Positions 40,901 to 54,318 of a stretch of 64,000 nucleotides of DNA are shown one piece after another. The DNA is taken from positions 992,001 to 1,056,000 of the forward strand of contig NW_027490162.1 in the NCBI RefSeq assembly GCF_050948175.1, written 5' to 3'. The position numbers and the translations under genes are program-made. The first letter of the stretch is position 1. Each line of letters begins with the position of its first letter. The stretch comes from Xylocopa sonorina. Lineage: Eukaryota > Arthropoda > Insecta > Hymenoptera > Apidae. Below the pieces are notes generated by a model. It was not told the origin of the DNA, ran no database searches, and was given only the letters and a program-made list of their open reading frames with translations.

Positions 40901-42460
40901 AACTCTATTGCTACGATACGTAGACATCTGCAATCGCTATTTCCTTGCAAGGAAGTGTCGCATTTACATTCATTTGAAGTGTTGACGAGAAATAGATAAC
41001 ACTTCGCAAATCATATTATATCTTACCATGAAACTTAGAAATGAGATGCGATATCGCGTTTTAAGAAGCATTAGAACTCTATTGCTACGATACGTAGACA
41101 TCTGCAAACGCTATTTCCTAGCGAGGAAGTATCGCATTCACATTCATTTGAAGTGTAGACGAGGAATACATAACACTTCGCAAACCATGTTATATCTTAC
41201 CATGAAACATAGAAATGAGATGCGATATCGCGTATTAGGAATCATATGAACTCTATTGCTACGATACGTAGACATCTGCAATCGCTATATCCGTGCAAGG
41301 AAGTGTCGCATTTACATTCATTTGAAATGTAGACGAGGAATACATAACACTTCGCAAATCATATTATATCTTACCATGAAACATAGAAATGAGTTGCGAT
41401 ATCGCGTTTTAAGAAGCATTAGAACTCTATTACTACGATACGTAGACATCTGCAAACGCTATTTCCTTGCAAGGAAGTGTCGCATTTACATTCATTTGAA
41501 TCGTAGGCGAGGAATGCATAACACTTCGCAATGAATATTATATCTTACCATGAAACATAGAAATGAGATGCGATATCGCGTTTTAAGTAGCATTAGAACT
41601 CTATTGCTACGATACCTAGATATCTGCAGACGCTATTTCCTAGCAAGGAAGTGTCGCATTTACATTCATTTGAAGTGTAGACGAGGAATACATAACACTT
41701 CGCAAATCATATTATATTTGACCATGAAACATAGAAATGAGATGCGATATCGCGTTTTAAGAATCATAAGAACTCTATTGCTACGATACGTAGACATCTG
41801 CAAACGCTATTTCCTTGCAAGGAAGTGTCGCATTTACATTCATTTGAATCGTAGACGAGGAATGCATAACACTTCGCAATGAATATTATATCTTATCAGG
41901 AAACATAGATATGAGAAGCAATATCTCGTTTTATGAATCATATGAACTATATTGCTACGATACGTAGACATCTGCAGACGCTATTTCCTAGCAAGGAAGT
42001 GTCGCATTTACATTCATTTGAAGTGTAGACGAGGAATACGTGATACTTCGCAAATCATATTATATCTTACCATGAAACATAGAAATGAGATGCGATATCG
42101 CGTTTTAAGAAGCATTAGAACACTATTGCTACGATAGGTAGACATTTGCAAACGCTATTTCCTAGCGAGGAAGTATCGCATTCACATTCATTTGAAGTGT
42201 AGACGAGGAATACATAACACTTCGCAAATCATGTTATATCTTACCATGAAACATAGAAATGAGATGCGATATCGCGTTTTAAGTATCATATGAACTCTAT
42301 TGCTACGATACGTAGACATCTGCAAACGCTATTTCCTTGCAAGGAAGTGTCGCATTTACATTCATTTGAATCGTAGACGAGGAATGCATAACACTTCGCA
42401 AATCATATTATGTCTTACCATGAAGCATAGAAATGAGATGCGATATCGCGTTTTAAGTAG
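37927..42460 (+). repeat. First copy of the large 38-53 kb higher-order block
   Basis: About 38401-39000 matches 41881-42480 at 3480 bp (20 monomers), including the rare GAGAAGCAATATC and GTTTTATGAATCATATG. The offset then steps to 3828 bp, shared GGAATTGTCGCATTAAC at 39039 and 42867, and to 4002 bp for about 39408-41210 against 43410-45212, shared GAAACGTGGACGAAAAATGC. Each step equals whole monomers (348 then 174 bp), so units were gained or lost between the copies. Confidence 0.87.
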
Positions 42461-45400
42461 CATTAGAACTCTATTTCTACGATACCTAGACATCGGCAGA
42501 CGCTATTTCCTAGCAAGGAAGTGTCGCATTTACATTCATTTGAAGTGTAGACGAGGAATACATGATACTTCGCAAATCATATTATATCTTACCATGAAAC
42601 ATAGAAATGAGATGCGATATCGAGTTTTAAGAATCATAAGAACTCTATTGCTACGATACGTAGACATCTGCAAACGCTATTTCCTTGCAAGGCAGTGTCG
42701 CATTTACATTCATTTGAATCGTAGACGAGGAATGCATAACACTTCGCAATGAATATTATATCTTACCATGAAACATAGAAATGAGATGCGATATCGCGTT
42801 TTAAGTAGCATTAGAACTCTATTGCTACGATACCTAGACATCTGCAGACGCTATTTCCTAGCAAGGAATTGTCGCATTAACATTCATTTGAAGTGTAGAC
42901 GAGGAATACATGATACTTCGCAAACCATATTATATCTTACCATGAAACATAGAAATGAGATGCGATATCGCGTTTTAAGAAGCATTAGAACACTATTGCT
43001 ACGATAGGTAGACATTTGCAAACGCTATTTCCTAGTAAAGAAGTGTCGCATTTACATTCATTTGAAGTGTAGACGAGGAATACATAACACTTCGCAAATC
43101 ATGTTATATCTTACCATGAAACATAGAAATGAGATGCGATATCGCGTTTTAAGAAGCATTAGAACACTATTGCTACGATAGGTAGACATTTGCAAACGCT
43201 ATTTCCTAGCAAAGAAGTGTCGCATTTACATTCATTTGAAGTGTAGACGAGGAATACATGATACTTCGCAAATCATATTATATCTTACCATGAAACATAG
43301 AAATGAGTTGCGATATCGCGTTTTAATAAGCATTAGAACACTATTGCTACGATAGGTAGACATCTGTAAACGCTATTTCCTTGCAAGGAAGTGTCGCATT
43401 TACATTCATTTGAAGTGTAGACGAGAAATACATGACACTTCGCAAATCATATTATATCTTACCATGAAACATAGGAATGAGATTCGATATCGCGTTTTAA
43501 GAAGCATTAGAAAGCTATTGCTACGATACGTAGACATCTGCAAACGCTATTTCCTAGCGAGGAAGTATCGCATTCACATTCATTTGAAGTGTAGACGAGG
43601 TATACATAACACTTCGCAAATCATGTTATATCTTACCATGAAACATAGAAATGAGATGCGATATCGCGTTTTAAGTAGCATTAGAACTCTATTGCTACGA
43701 TACCTAGACATCTGCAGACGCTATTTCCTAGCAAGGAAGTGTTGCATTAACATTCATTTGAAGTGTAGACGAGGAATACATGATACTTCGCAAACCATAT
43801 TATATCTTACCATGAAACATAGAAATGAGATGCGATATCGCGTTTTAAGTATCATATGAACTCTATTGCTACGATACGTAGACATCTGCAATCGCTATTT
43901 CCTTGCAAGGAAGTGTCGCATTTACTTTCATTTGAAGTGTAGACGAGGAATACATAACACTTCGCAAATCATATTATATCTTACCATGAAACATAGAAAT
44001 GAGATGCGATATCGCGTTTTAAGAATCATAAGAACTCTATTGCTACGATACGTAGACATCTGCAATCGCTATTTCCTTGCAAGGAAGTGTCGCATTTACA
44101 TTCATTTGAAGTGTTGACGAGGAATGCATAACACTTCGCAAATCATATTATATCTTACCATGAAACATAGAAATGAGATGCGATATCGCGTTTTAAGAAG
44201 CATTAGAACTCTATTGCTACGATACGTAGACATCTGCAAACGCTATTTCCATGCAAGGAAGTGTCGCATTTACATTCATTTGAATCGTAGACGAGGAATG
44301 CACGACACTTCGCAATGAATATTATATCTTATCATGAAACATAGATATGAGATGCAATATCTCGTTTTAAGAAGCATTTGAACTCTATTGCTTCGATACG
44401 TAGACATCTGCAAACGCTATTTCCTAGCAAGGAAGTGTCGCATTTACATTCATTTGAAGTGTAGACGAGGAATACATAACACTTCGCAAATCATATTATA
44501 TTTGACCATGAAACATAGAAATGAGATGCGATATCGCGTTTTAGGAATCATATGAACTCTATTGCTACGATACGTAGACATCTGCAAACGCTATTTCCTT
44601 GCAAGGAAGTGTCGCATTTACATTCATTTGAATCGTAGACGAGGAATGCATAACACTTCGCAATGAATATTATATCTTACCATGAAACATAGAAATGAGA
44701 TGCGATATCGCGTTTTAAGTAGCATTAGAACTCTATTGCTACGATACCTAGACATCTGCAGACGCTGTTTCCTAGCAAGGAAGTGTCGCATTTACATTCA
44801 TTTGAAACGTGGACGAAAAATGCATAACACTTCGCAATGAATATTATATCTTATCATGAAACATAGATATGAGATGCAATATCTCGTTTTAAGAAGCATT
44901 TGAACTCTATTGCTACGATACGTAGACATCTGCAATCGCTATTTCCTTGCAAGGAAGTGTCGCATTTACATTCATTTGAAGTGTCGACGAGGAATAGATA
45001 ACACTTCGCAAATCATATTATATCTTACCATGAAACTTAGAAATGAGATGCGATATCGCGTTTTAAGAAGCATTAGAACTCTGTTGCTACGATACGTAGA
45101 CATCTGCAAACGCTATTTCCTAGCGAGGAAGTATCGCATTCACATTCATTTGAAGTGTAGACGAGGAATACATAACACTTCGCAAACCATGTTATATCTT
45201 ACCATGAAACATAGAAATGAGTTGCGATATCGCGTTTTAAGAAGCATTAGAACTCTATTACTACGATACGTAGACATCTGCAAACGCTATTTCCTTGCAA
45301 GGAAGTGTCGCATTTACATTCATTTGAATCGTAGGCGAGGAATGCATAACACTTCGCAATGAATATTATATCTTATCAAGAAACATAGATATGAGATGCA

Positions 45401-47602
45401 ATATCTCGTTTTAAGAAGCATTTGAACTCTATTGCTGCGATACGTAGACATCTGCAAACGCTATTTCCTTGCAAGGAAGTGTCGCATTTACATTCATTTG
45501 AATCGTAGACGAGGAATGCATAACACTTCGCAATGAATATTATATCTTACCATGAAACATAGAAATGAGATGCGATATCGCGTTTTAAGTAGCATTAGAA
45601 CTCTATTGCTACGATACCTAGACATCTGCAGACGCTATTTCCTAGCAAGGAAGTGTCGCATTTACATTCATTTGAAACGTAGACGAGGAATGTATAACAC
45701 TTCGCAATGAATATTATATCTTATCATGAAACATAGATATGAGATGCAATATCTCGTTTTAAGAAGCATTTGAACTCTATTGCTACGATACGTAGACATC
45801 TGCAATCGCTATTTCCTTGCAAGGAAGTGTCGCATTTACATTCATTTGAAGTGTTGACGAGGAATAGATAACACTTCGCAAATCATATTATATCTTACCA
45901 TGAAACATAGAAATGAGATGCGATATCGCGTTTTAAGAAGCATTAGAAAGCTATTGCTACGATACGTAGACATCTGCAAACGCTATTTCCTAGCGAGGAA
46001 GTATCGCATTCACATTCATTTGAAGTGTAGACGAGGAATACATAACACTTCGCAAACCATGTTATATCTTACCATGAAACATAGAAATGAGTTGCGATAT
46101 CGCGTTTTAAGAAGCATTAGAACTCTATTACTACGATACGTAGACATCTGCAAACGCTATTTCCTTGCAAGGAAGTGTCGCATTTACATTCATTTGAATC
46201 GTAGGCGAGGAATGCATAACACTTCGCAATGAATATTATATCTTATCAAGAAACATAGATATGAGATGCAATATCTCGTTTTAAGAAGCATTTGAACTCT
46301 ATTGCTGCGATACGTAGACATCTGCAAACGCTATTTCCTTGCAAGGAAGTGTCGCATTTACATTCATTTGAATCGTAGACGAGGAATGCATAACACTTCG
46401 CAATGAATATTATATCTTACCATGAAACATAGAAATGAGATGCGATATCGCGTTTTAAGTAGCATTAGAACTCTATTGCTACGATACCTAGACATCTGCA
46501 GACGCTATTTCCTAGCAAGGAAGTGTCGCATTTACATTCATTTGAAACGTAGACGAGGAATGTATAACACTTCGCAATGAATATTATATCTTATCATGAA
46601 ACATAGATATGAGATGCAATATCTCGTTTTAAGAAGCATTTGAACTCTATTGCTACGATACGTAGACATCTGCAATCGCTATTTCCTTGCAAGGAAGTGT
46701 CGCATTTACATTCATTTGAAGTGTTGACGAGGAATAGATAACACTTCGCAAATCATATTATATCTTACCATGAAACATAGAAATGAGATGCGATATCGCG
46801 TTTTAAGAAGCATTAGAAAGCTATTGCTACGATACGTAGACATCTGCAAACGCTATTTCCTAGCGAGGAAGTATCGCATTCACATTCATTTGAAGTGTAG
46901 ACGAGGAATACATAACACTTCGCAAATCATGTTATATCTTACCATGAAACATAGAAATGAGATGCGATATCGCGTTTTAAGAATCATAAGAACTCTATTG
47001 CTACGATACGTAGACATCTGCAATCGCTATTTCCTTGCAAGGAAGTGTCGCATTTACATTCATTTGAAGTGTTGACGAGGAATGCATAACACTTCGCAAA
47101 TCATATTATATCTTACCATGAAACATAGAAATGATATGCGATATCGCGTTTTAAGAAGCATTAGAACTCTATTGCTACGATACGTAGACATCTGCAAACG
47201 CCATTTCCTTGCAAGGAAGTGTCGCATTTACATTCATTTGAATCGTAGACGAGGAATGCATAACACTTCGCAATGAATATTATATCTTACCATGAAAAAT
47301 AGAAATGAGATGCGATATCGCGTTTTAAGAAGCATTAGAACTCTATTGCTACGATACCTAGACATCTGCAGACGCTATTTCCTTGCAAGGAAGTGTCGCA
47401 TTTACATTCATTTGAAGTGTAGACGAGGAATACATGACACTTCGCAAACCATATTATATCTTACCATGAAACATAGAAATGAGATGCGATATCGCGTTTT
47501 AAGAAGCATCAGAACACTATTGCTATGATAGGTAGTCATTTGCAAACGCTATTTCCTAGCAAAGAAGTGTCGCATTTACATTCATTTGAAGTGTAGACGA
47601 GG
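42461..47602 (+). repeat. Second copy of the large higher-order block, with internal 870-bp duplication
   Basis: From about 42383 the sequence matches that from about 47603 at 5220 bp (30 monomers), changing to 5046 bp (29 monomers) after about 43.6 kb. Shared variants include GAAGTGTTGACGAGG, CGCAAACCATA, TCGAGTTTTAAG and TATTTGACCATG. The copy is longer than its downstream partner because a five-monomer segment is doubled near 45.1-46.9 kb. Confidence 0.88.
45088..46925 (+). repeat. 870-bp (5-monomer) tandem duplication
   Basis: About 45088-46055 matches 45958-46925. Both contain GAAATGAGTTGCG, CTATTACTACG, CTTATCAAGAAACATAG, TATTGCTGCGATACG, GAAACGTAGACGAGGAATGTATAAC and GAAGTGTTGACGAGGAATAG. 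I saw no difference in the central part. The corresponding downstream copy near 50.2-51.0 kb has this pentamer once, which accounts for the change of offset from 5046 to 4176 bp. Confidence 0.9.
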
Positions 47603-50600
47603 AATACATAACACTTCGCAAATCATATTATGTCTTACCATGAAGCATAGAAATGAGATGCGATATCGCGTTTTAAGTAGCATTAGAACTCTATTTCTAC
47701 GATACCTAGACATCGGCAGACGCTATTTCCTAGCAAGGAAGTGTCGCATTTACATTCGTTTGAAGTGTAGACGAGGAATACATGATACTTCGCAAATCAT
47801 ATTATATCGTACCATGAAACATAGAAATGAGGTGCGATTTCGAGTTTTAAGAATCATAAGAACTCTATTGCTACGATACGTAGACATCTGCAAACGCTAT
47901 TTCCTTGCAAGGAAGTGTCGCATTTACATTCATTTGAATCGTAGACGAGGAATGCATAACACTTCGCAATGAATATTATATCTTACCATGAAACATAGAA
48001 ATGAGATGCGATATCGCGTTTTAAGTAGCATTAGAACTCTATTGCTACGATACCTAGACATCTGCAGACGCTATTTCCTAGCAAGGAATTGTCGCATTAA
48101 CATTCATTTGAAGTGTAGACGAGGAATACATGATACTTCGCAAACCATATTATATCTTACCATGAAACATAGAAATGAGATGCGATATCGTGTTTTAAGA
48201 AGAATTAGAACACTATTGCTACGATAGGTAGACATTTGCAAACGCTATTTCCTAGCAAAGAAGTGTCGCATTTACATTCATTTGAAGTGTAGACGAGGAA
48301 TACATAACACTTCGCAAATCATGTTATGTCTTACCATGAAACATAGAAATGAGATGCGATATCGCGTTTTAAGAAGCATTAGAACACTATTGCTACGATA
48401 GGTAGACATTTGCAAACGCTATTTCCTAGCAAAGAAGTGTCGCATTTACATTCATTCGAAGTGTAGACGAGGAATACATGATACTTCGCAAATCATATTA
48501 TATCTTACCATGAAACATAGAAATGAGATGCGATATCGCGTTTTAAGAAGCATTAGAACACTATTGCTACGATAGGTAGACATCTGTAAACGCTATTTCC
48601 TTGCAAGGAAGTGTCGCATTTACATTCATTTGAAGTGTAGACGAGGAATACATAACACTTCGCAAATCATGTTATATCTTACCATGAAACATAGAAATGA
48701 GATGCGATATCGCGTTTTAAGTAGTGTTAGAACTCTATTGCTACGATACCTAGACATCTGCAGACGCTATTTCCTAGCAAGGAAGTGTCGCATTAACATT
48801 CATTTGAAGTGTAGACGAGGAATACATGACACTTCGCAAACCATATTATATCTTACCATGAAACATAGAAATGAGATGCGATATCGCGTTTTAAGTATCA
48901 TATGAACTCTATTGCTACGATACGTAGACATCTGCAATCGCTATTTCCTTGCAAGGAAGTGTCGCATTTACTTTCATTTGAAGTGTAGACGAGGAATACA
49001 TAACACTTCGCAAATCATATTATATCTTACCATGAAACATAGAAATGAGATGCGATATCGCGTTTTAAGAATCATAAGAACTCTATTGCTACGATACGTA
49101 GACATCTGCAATCGCTATTTCCTTGCAAGGAAGTGTCGCATTTACATTCATTTGAAGTGTTGACGAGGAATGCATAACACTTCGCAAATCATATTATATC
49201 TTACCATGAAACATAGAAATGAGATGCGATATCGCGTTTTAAGAAGCATTAGAACTCTATTGCTACGATACGTAGACATCTGCAAACGCTATTTCCTTGC
49301 AAGGAAGTGTCGCATTTACATTCATTTGAATCGTAGACGAGGAATGCATGACACTTCGCAATGAATATTATATCTTATCATGAAACATAGATATGAGATG
49401 CAATATCTCGTTTTAAGAAGCATTTGAACTCTATTGCTTCGATACGTAGACATCTGCAAACGCTATTTCCTAGCAAGGAAGTGTCGCATTTACATTCATT
49501 TGAAGTGTAGACGAGGAATACATAACACTTCGCAAATCATATTATATTTGACCATGAAACATAGAAATGAGATGCGATATCGCGTTTTAGGAATCATATG
49601 AACTCTATTGCTACGATACGTAGACATCTGCAAACGCTATTTCCTTGCAAGGAAGTGTCGCATTTACATTCATTTGAATCGTAGACGAGGAATGCATAAC
49701 ACTTCGCAATGAATACTATATCTTACCATGAAACATAGAAATGAGATGCGATATCGCGTTTTAAGTAGCATTAGAACTCTATTGCTACGATACCTAGACA
49801 TCTGCAGACGCTATTTCCTAGCAAGGAAGTGTCGCATTTACATTCATTTGAAACGTGGACGAAAAATGCATAACACTTCGCAATGAATATTATATCTTAT
49901 CATGAAACATAGATATGAGATGCAATATCTCGTTCTAAGAAGCATTTGAACTCTATTGCTACGATACGTAGACATCTGCAATCGCTATTTCCTTGCAAGG
50001 AAGTGTCGCATTTACATTCATTTGAAGTGTCGACGAGGAATAGATAACACTTCGCAAATCATATTATATCTTACCATGAAACTTAGAAATGAGATGCGAT
50101 ATCGCGTTTTAAGAAGCATTAGAACTCTGTTGCTACGATACGTAGACATCTGCAAACGCTATTTCCTAGCGAGGAAGTATCGCATTCACATTCATTTGAA
50201 GTGTAGACGAGGAATACATAACACTTCGCAAACCATGTTATATCTTACCATGAAACATAGAAATGAGCTGCGATATCGCGTTTTAAGAAGCATTAGAACT
50301 CTATTACTACGATACGTAGACATCTGCAAACGCTATTTCCTTGCAAGGAAGTGTCGCATTTACATTCATTTGAATCGTAGGCGAGGAATGCATAACACTT
50401 CGCAATGAATATTATATCTTATCAAGAAACATAGATATGAGATGCAATATCTCGTTTTAAGAAGCATTTGAACTCTATTCCTGCGATACGTAGACATCTG
50501 CAAACGCTATTTCCTTGCAAGGAAGTGTCGCATTTACATTCATTTGAATCGTAGACGAGGAATGCATAACACTTCGCAATGAATATTATATCTTACCATG

Positions 50601-53018
50601 AAACATAGAAATGAGATGCGATATCGCGTTTTAAGTAGCATTAGAACTCTATTGCTACGATACCTAGACATCTGCAGACGCTATTTCCTAGCAAGGAAGT
50701 GTCGCATTTACATTCATTTGAAACGTAGACGAGGAATGTATAACACTTCGCAATGAATATTATATCTTATCATGAAACATAGATATGAGATGCAATATCT
50801 CGTTTTAAGAAGCATTTGAACTCTATTGCTACGATACGTAGACATCTGCAATCGCTATTTCCTTGCAAGGAAGTGTCGCATTTACATTCATTTGAAGTGT
50901 TGACGAGGAATAGATAACACTTCGCAAATCATATTATATCTTACCATGAAACATAGAAATGAGATGCGATATCGCGTTTTAAGAAGCATTAGAAAGCTAT
51001 TGCTACGATACGTAGACATCTGCAAACGCTATTTCCTAGCGAGGAAGTATCGCATTCACATTCATTTGAAGTGTAGACGAGGAATACATAACACTTCGCA
51101 AATCATGTTATATCTTACCATGAAACATAGAAATGAGATGCGATATCGCGTTTTAAGAATCATAAGAACTCTATTGCTACGATACGTAGACATCTGCAAT
51201 CGCTATTTCCTTGCAAGGAAGTGTCGCATTTACATTCATTTGAAGTGTTGACGAGGAATGCATAACACTTCGCAAATCATATTATATCTTACCATGAAAC
51301 ATAGAAATGATATGCGATATCGCGTTTTAAGAAGCATTAGAACTCTATTGCTACGATACGTAGACATCTGCAAACGCTATTTCCTTGCAAGGAAGTGTCG
51401 CATTTACATTCATTTGAATCGTAGACGAGGAATGCATAACACTTCGCAATGAATATTATATCTTACCATGAAAAATAGAAATGAGATGCGATATCGCGTT
51501 TTAAGAAGCATTAGAACTCTATTGCTACGATACCTAGACATCTGCAGACGCTATTTCCTTGCAAGGAAGTGTCGCATTTACATTCATTTGAAGTGTAGAC
51601 GAGGAATACATGACACTTCGCAAACCATATTATATCTTACCATGAAACATAGAAATCAGATGCGATATCGCGTTTTAAGAAGCATCAGAACACTATTGCT
51701 ATGATAGGTAGTCATTTGCAAACGCAATTTCCTAGCAAAGAAGTGTCGCATTTACATTCATTTGAAGTGTAGACGAGGAATACATAACACTTCGCAAATC
51801 ATATTATGTCTTACCATGAAGCATAGAAATGAGATGCGATATCGCGTTTTAAGTAGCATTAGAACTCTATTTCTACGATACCTAGACATCGGCAGACGCT
51901 ATTTCCTAGCAAGGAAGTGTCGCATTTACATTCGTTTGAAGTGTAGACGAGGAATACATGATACTTCGCAAATCATATTATATCGTACCATGAAACATAG
52001 AAATGAGGTGCGATATCGAGTTTTAAGAATCATAAGAACTCTATTGCTACGATACGTAGACATCTGCAAACGCTATTTCCTTGCAAGGAAGTGTCGCATT
52101 TACATTCATTTGAATCGTAGACGAGGAATGCATAACACTTCGCAATGAATATTATATCTTACCATGAAACATAGAAATGAGATGCGATATCGCGTTTTAA
52201 GTAGCATTAGAACTCTATTGCTACGATACCTAGACATCTGCAGACGCTATTTCCTAGCAAGGAATTGTCGCATTAACATTCATTTGAAGTGTAGACGAGG
52301 AATACATGATACTTCGCAAACCATATTATATCTTACCATGAAACATAGAAATGAGATGCGATATCGTGTTTTAAGAAGAATTAGAACACTATTGCTACGA
52401 TAGGTAGACATTTGCAAACGCTATTTCCTAGCAAAGAAGTGTCGCATTTACATTCATTTGAAGTGTAGACGAGGAATACATAACACTTCGCAAATCATGT
52501 TATGTCTTACCATGAAACATAGAAATGAGATGCGATATCGCGTTTTAAGAAGCATTAGAACACTATTGCTACGATAGGTAGACATTTGCAAACGCTATTT
52601 CCTAGCAAAGAAGTGTCGCATTTACATTCATTCGAAGTGTAGACGAGGAATACATGATACTTCGCAAATCATATTATATCTTACCATGAAACATAGAAAT
52701 GAGATGCGATATCGCGTTTTAAGAAGCATTAGAACACTATTGCTACGATAGGTAGACATCTGTAAACGCTATTTCCTTGCAAGGAAGTGTCGCATTTACA
52801 TTCATTTGAAGTGTAGACGAGGAATACATAACACTTCGCAAATCATGTTATATCTTACCATGAAACATAGAAATGAGATGCGATATCGCGTTTTAAGTAG
52901 TGTTAGAACTCTATTGCTACGATACCTAGACATCTGCAGACGCTATTTCCTAGCAAGGAAGTGTCGCATTTGCATTCATTTGAATCGTAGACGAGGAATG
53001 CATGACACTTCGCAATGA
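47603..53018 (+). repeat. Third copy of the large higher-order block (4176-bp offset)
   Basis: From about 46.6 kb to 48796 the sequence matches that 4176 bp (24 monomers) further on, up to 52972. Shared rare variants include GAAATGATATGCG, ACCATGAAAAATAG, GATAGGTAGTCATTTGC, CATTCGTTTG, TATATCGTACC, CGTGTTTTAAGAAGAATTAG, CATTCGAAGTG and GTAGTGTTAGAAC. Observed differences are few, for example CGCCATTTCC at 47199 against CGCTATTTCC. The match stops where CATTAACATTC is replaced by CATTTGCATTC near 52972. Confidence 0.89.
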
Positions 53019-53594
53019 ATATTATATCTTATCATGAAACATAGATATGAGATGCAATATCTCGTTTTAGTAAGCATTTGAACTCTATTGCTTCGATACG
53101 TAGACATCTGCAAACGCTATTTCCTAGCAAGGAAGTGACGCATTTACTTTCATTTGAAGTGTAGACGAGGAATACATAACACTTCGCAAATCATATTATA
53201 TCTTACCATGAAACATAGAAATGAGATTCGATATCGCATTTTAAGAAGCATTAGAAAGCTATTGCTACGATACGTAGACATCTGCAAACGCTATTTCCTA
53301 GCGAGGAAGTATCGCATTCACATTCATTTGAAGTGTAGACGAGGAATACATGATACTTCGCAAATCATATTATATCTTACCATGAAACATAGAAATGAGA
53401 TGCGATATCGCGATTTAAGAAGCATTAGAACTCTATTGCTACGATACGTAGATATCTGCAAACGCTATTTCCTTGCAAGGAAGTGTCGCATTTACATTCA
53501 TTTGAATCGTAGGCGAGGAATGCATAACACTTCGCAATGAATATTATATCTTATCAAGAAACATAGATATGAGATGCGATATCGCGTTTTAAGC
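53019..53594 (+). repeat. Satellite segment between higher-order blocks
   Basis: About three monomers of ordinary A and B type join the 38-53 kb block to the 1567-bp duplication. Variants include GTGACGCATTTAC, GAAATGAGATTCG with CGCATTTTAAG, and CGCGATTTAAG. I see no boundary sequence, gene or insertion at this junction, so the change of block is within continuous satellite. Confidence 0.8.
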
Positions 53595-53970
53595 AGCATT
53601 AGAACTCTATTTGCTTCGATACGTAGACATCTGCAAACGCTATTTCCTAGCAAGGAAGTGTCGCATTTACATTCATTTGAACCGTAGACGAGGAATGCAT
53701 AACACTTCGCAAAGAATATTATATCTTATCATGAAACATAGATAAGAGATGCAATATCGCGTTTTAAGAAGCATTTGAACTCTATTGCTTCGATACGTAG
53801 ACATCTGCAAACGCTATTTCCTAGCAAGGAAGTGTCGCATTTACATTCATTTGAAGTGTAGACGAGGAATACATAACACTTCGCCAATCATATTATATCT
53901 TACCATGAAACATAGAAATGAGATGCGATGTCGCGTTTTAAGAAGCATTAGAACACCATTGCTACGATAT

Positions 53971-54144
53971 GTAGACATTTGCAAACGCTATTTCCTTGCA
54001 AGGAAGTGTCGCATTTACATTCATTTGAAGTGTAGACGAGGAATACATAACACTTCGCAAATCATATTATATCTTACCATGAAACATAGAAATGAGATGC
54101 GATATCGCGTTTTAAGAAGCATTAGAACTCTATTGCTACGATAC
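53971..54144 (+). repeat. Representative type A monomer
   Basis: This is one 174-bp unit close to the majority sequence. It has the perfect palindrome TTCCTTGCAAGGAA at 53992-54005, GAAGTGTAGACGAGG after the ATTCATTT motif, ACTTCGCAAATCATATT in the middle, CTTACCATGAAACATAGAAA, the second palindrome GCGATATCGC at 54099-54108, and the end AGAAGCATTAGAACTC. One visible departure from the majority is GTAGACATTT instead of GTAGACATCT at its start. Type A units have no stop in the forward frame that begins at monomer base 1, which is why runs of them look like open reading frames. Confidence 0.93.
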
Positions 54145-54318
54145 GTAGATATCTGCAAACGCTATTTCCTTGCAAGGAAGTGTCGCATTTACATTCATTT
54201 GAATCGTAGGCGAGGAATGCATAACACTTCGCAATGAATATTATATCTTATCAAGAAACATAGATATGAGATGCAATATCTCGTTTTAAGAAGCATTTGA
54301 ACTCAATTGCTACGATAC
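54145..54318 (+). repeat. Representative type B monomer
   Basis: This is one 174-bp unit of the second family. Compared with type A it has GAATCGTAGGCGAGG, then CGCAATGAATATT in place of CGCAAATCATATT, TTATCA in place of TTACCA, CATAGATATGAG in place of CATAGAAATGAG, and GCAATATCTCG in place of GCGATATCGCG, and it ends AAGCATTTGAACTC. These changes travel together in most type B copies, so they are a haplotype and not independent mutations. CAATGA puts TGA in the frame that type A leaves open. Type B differs from A by substitution only and keeps the 174-bp length. Confidence 0.92.
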
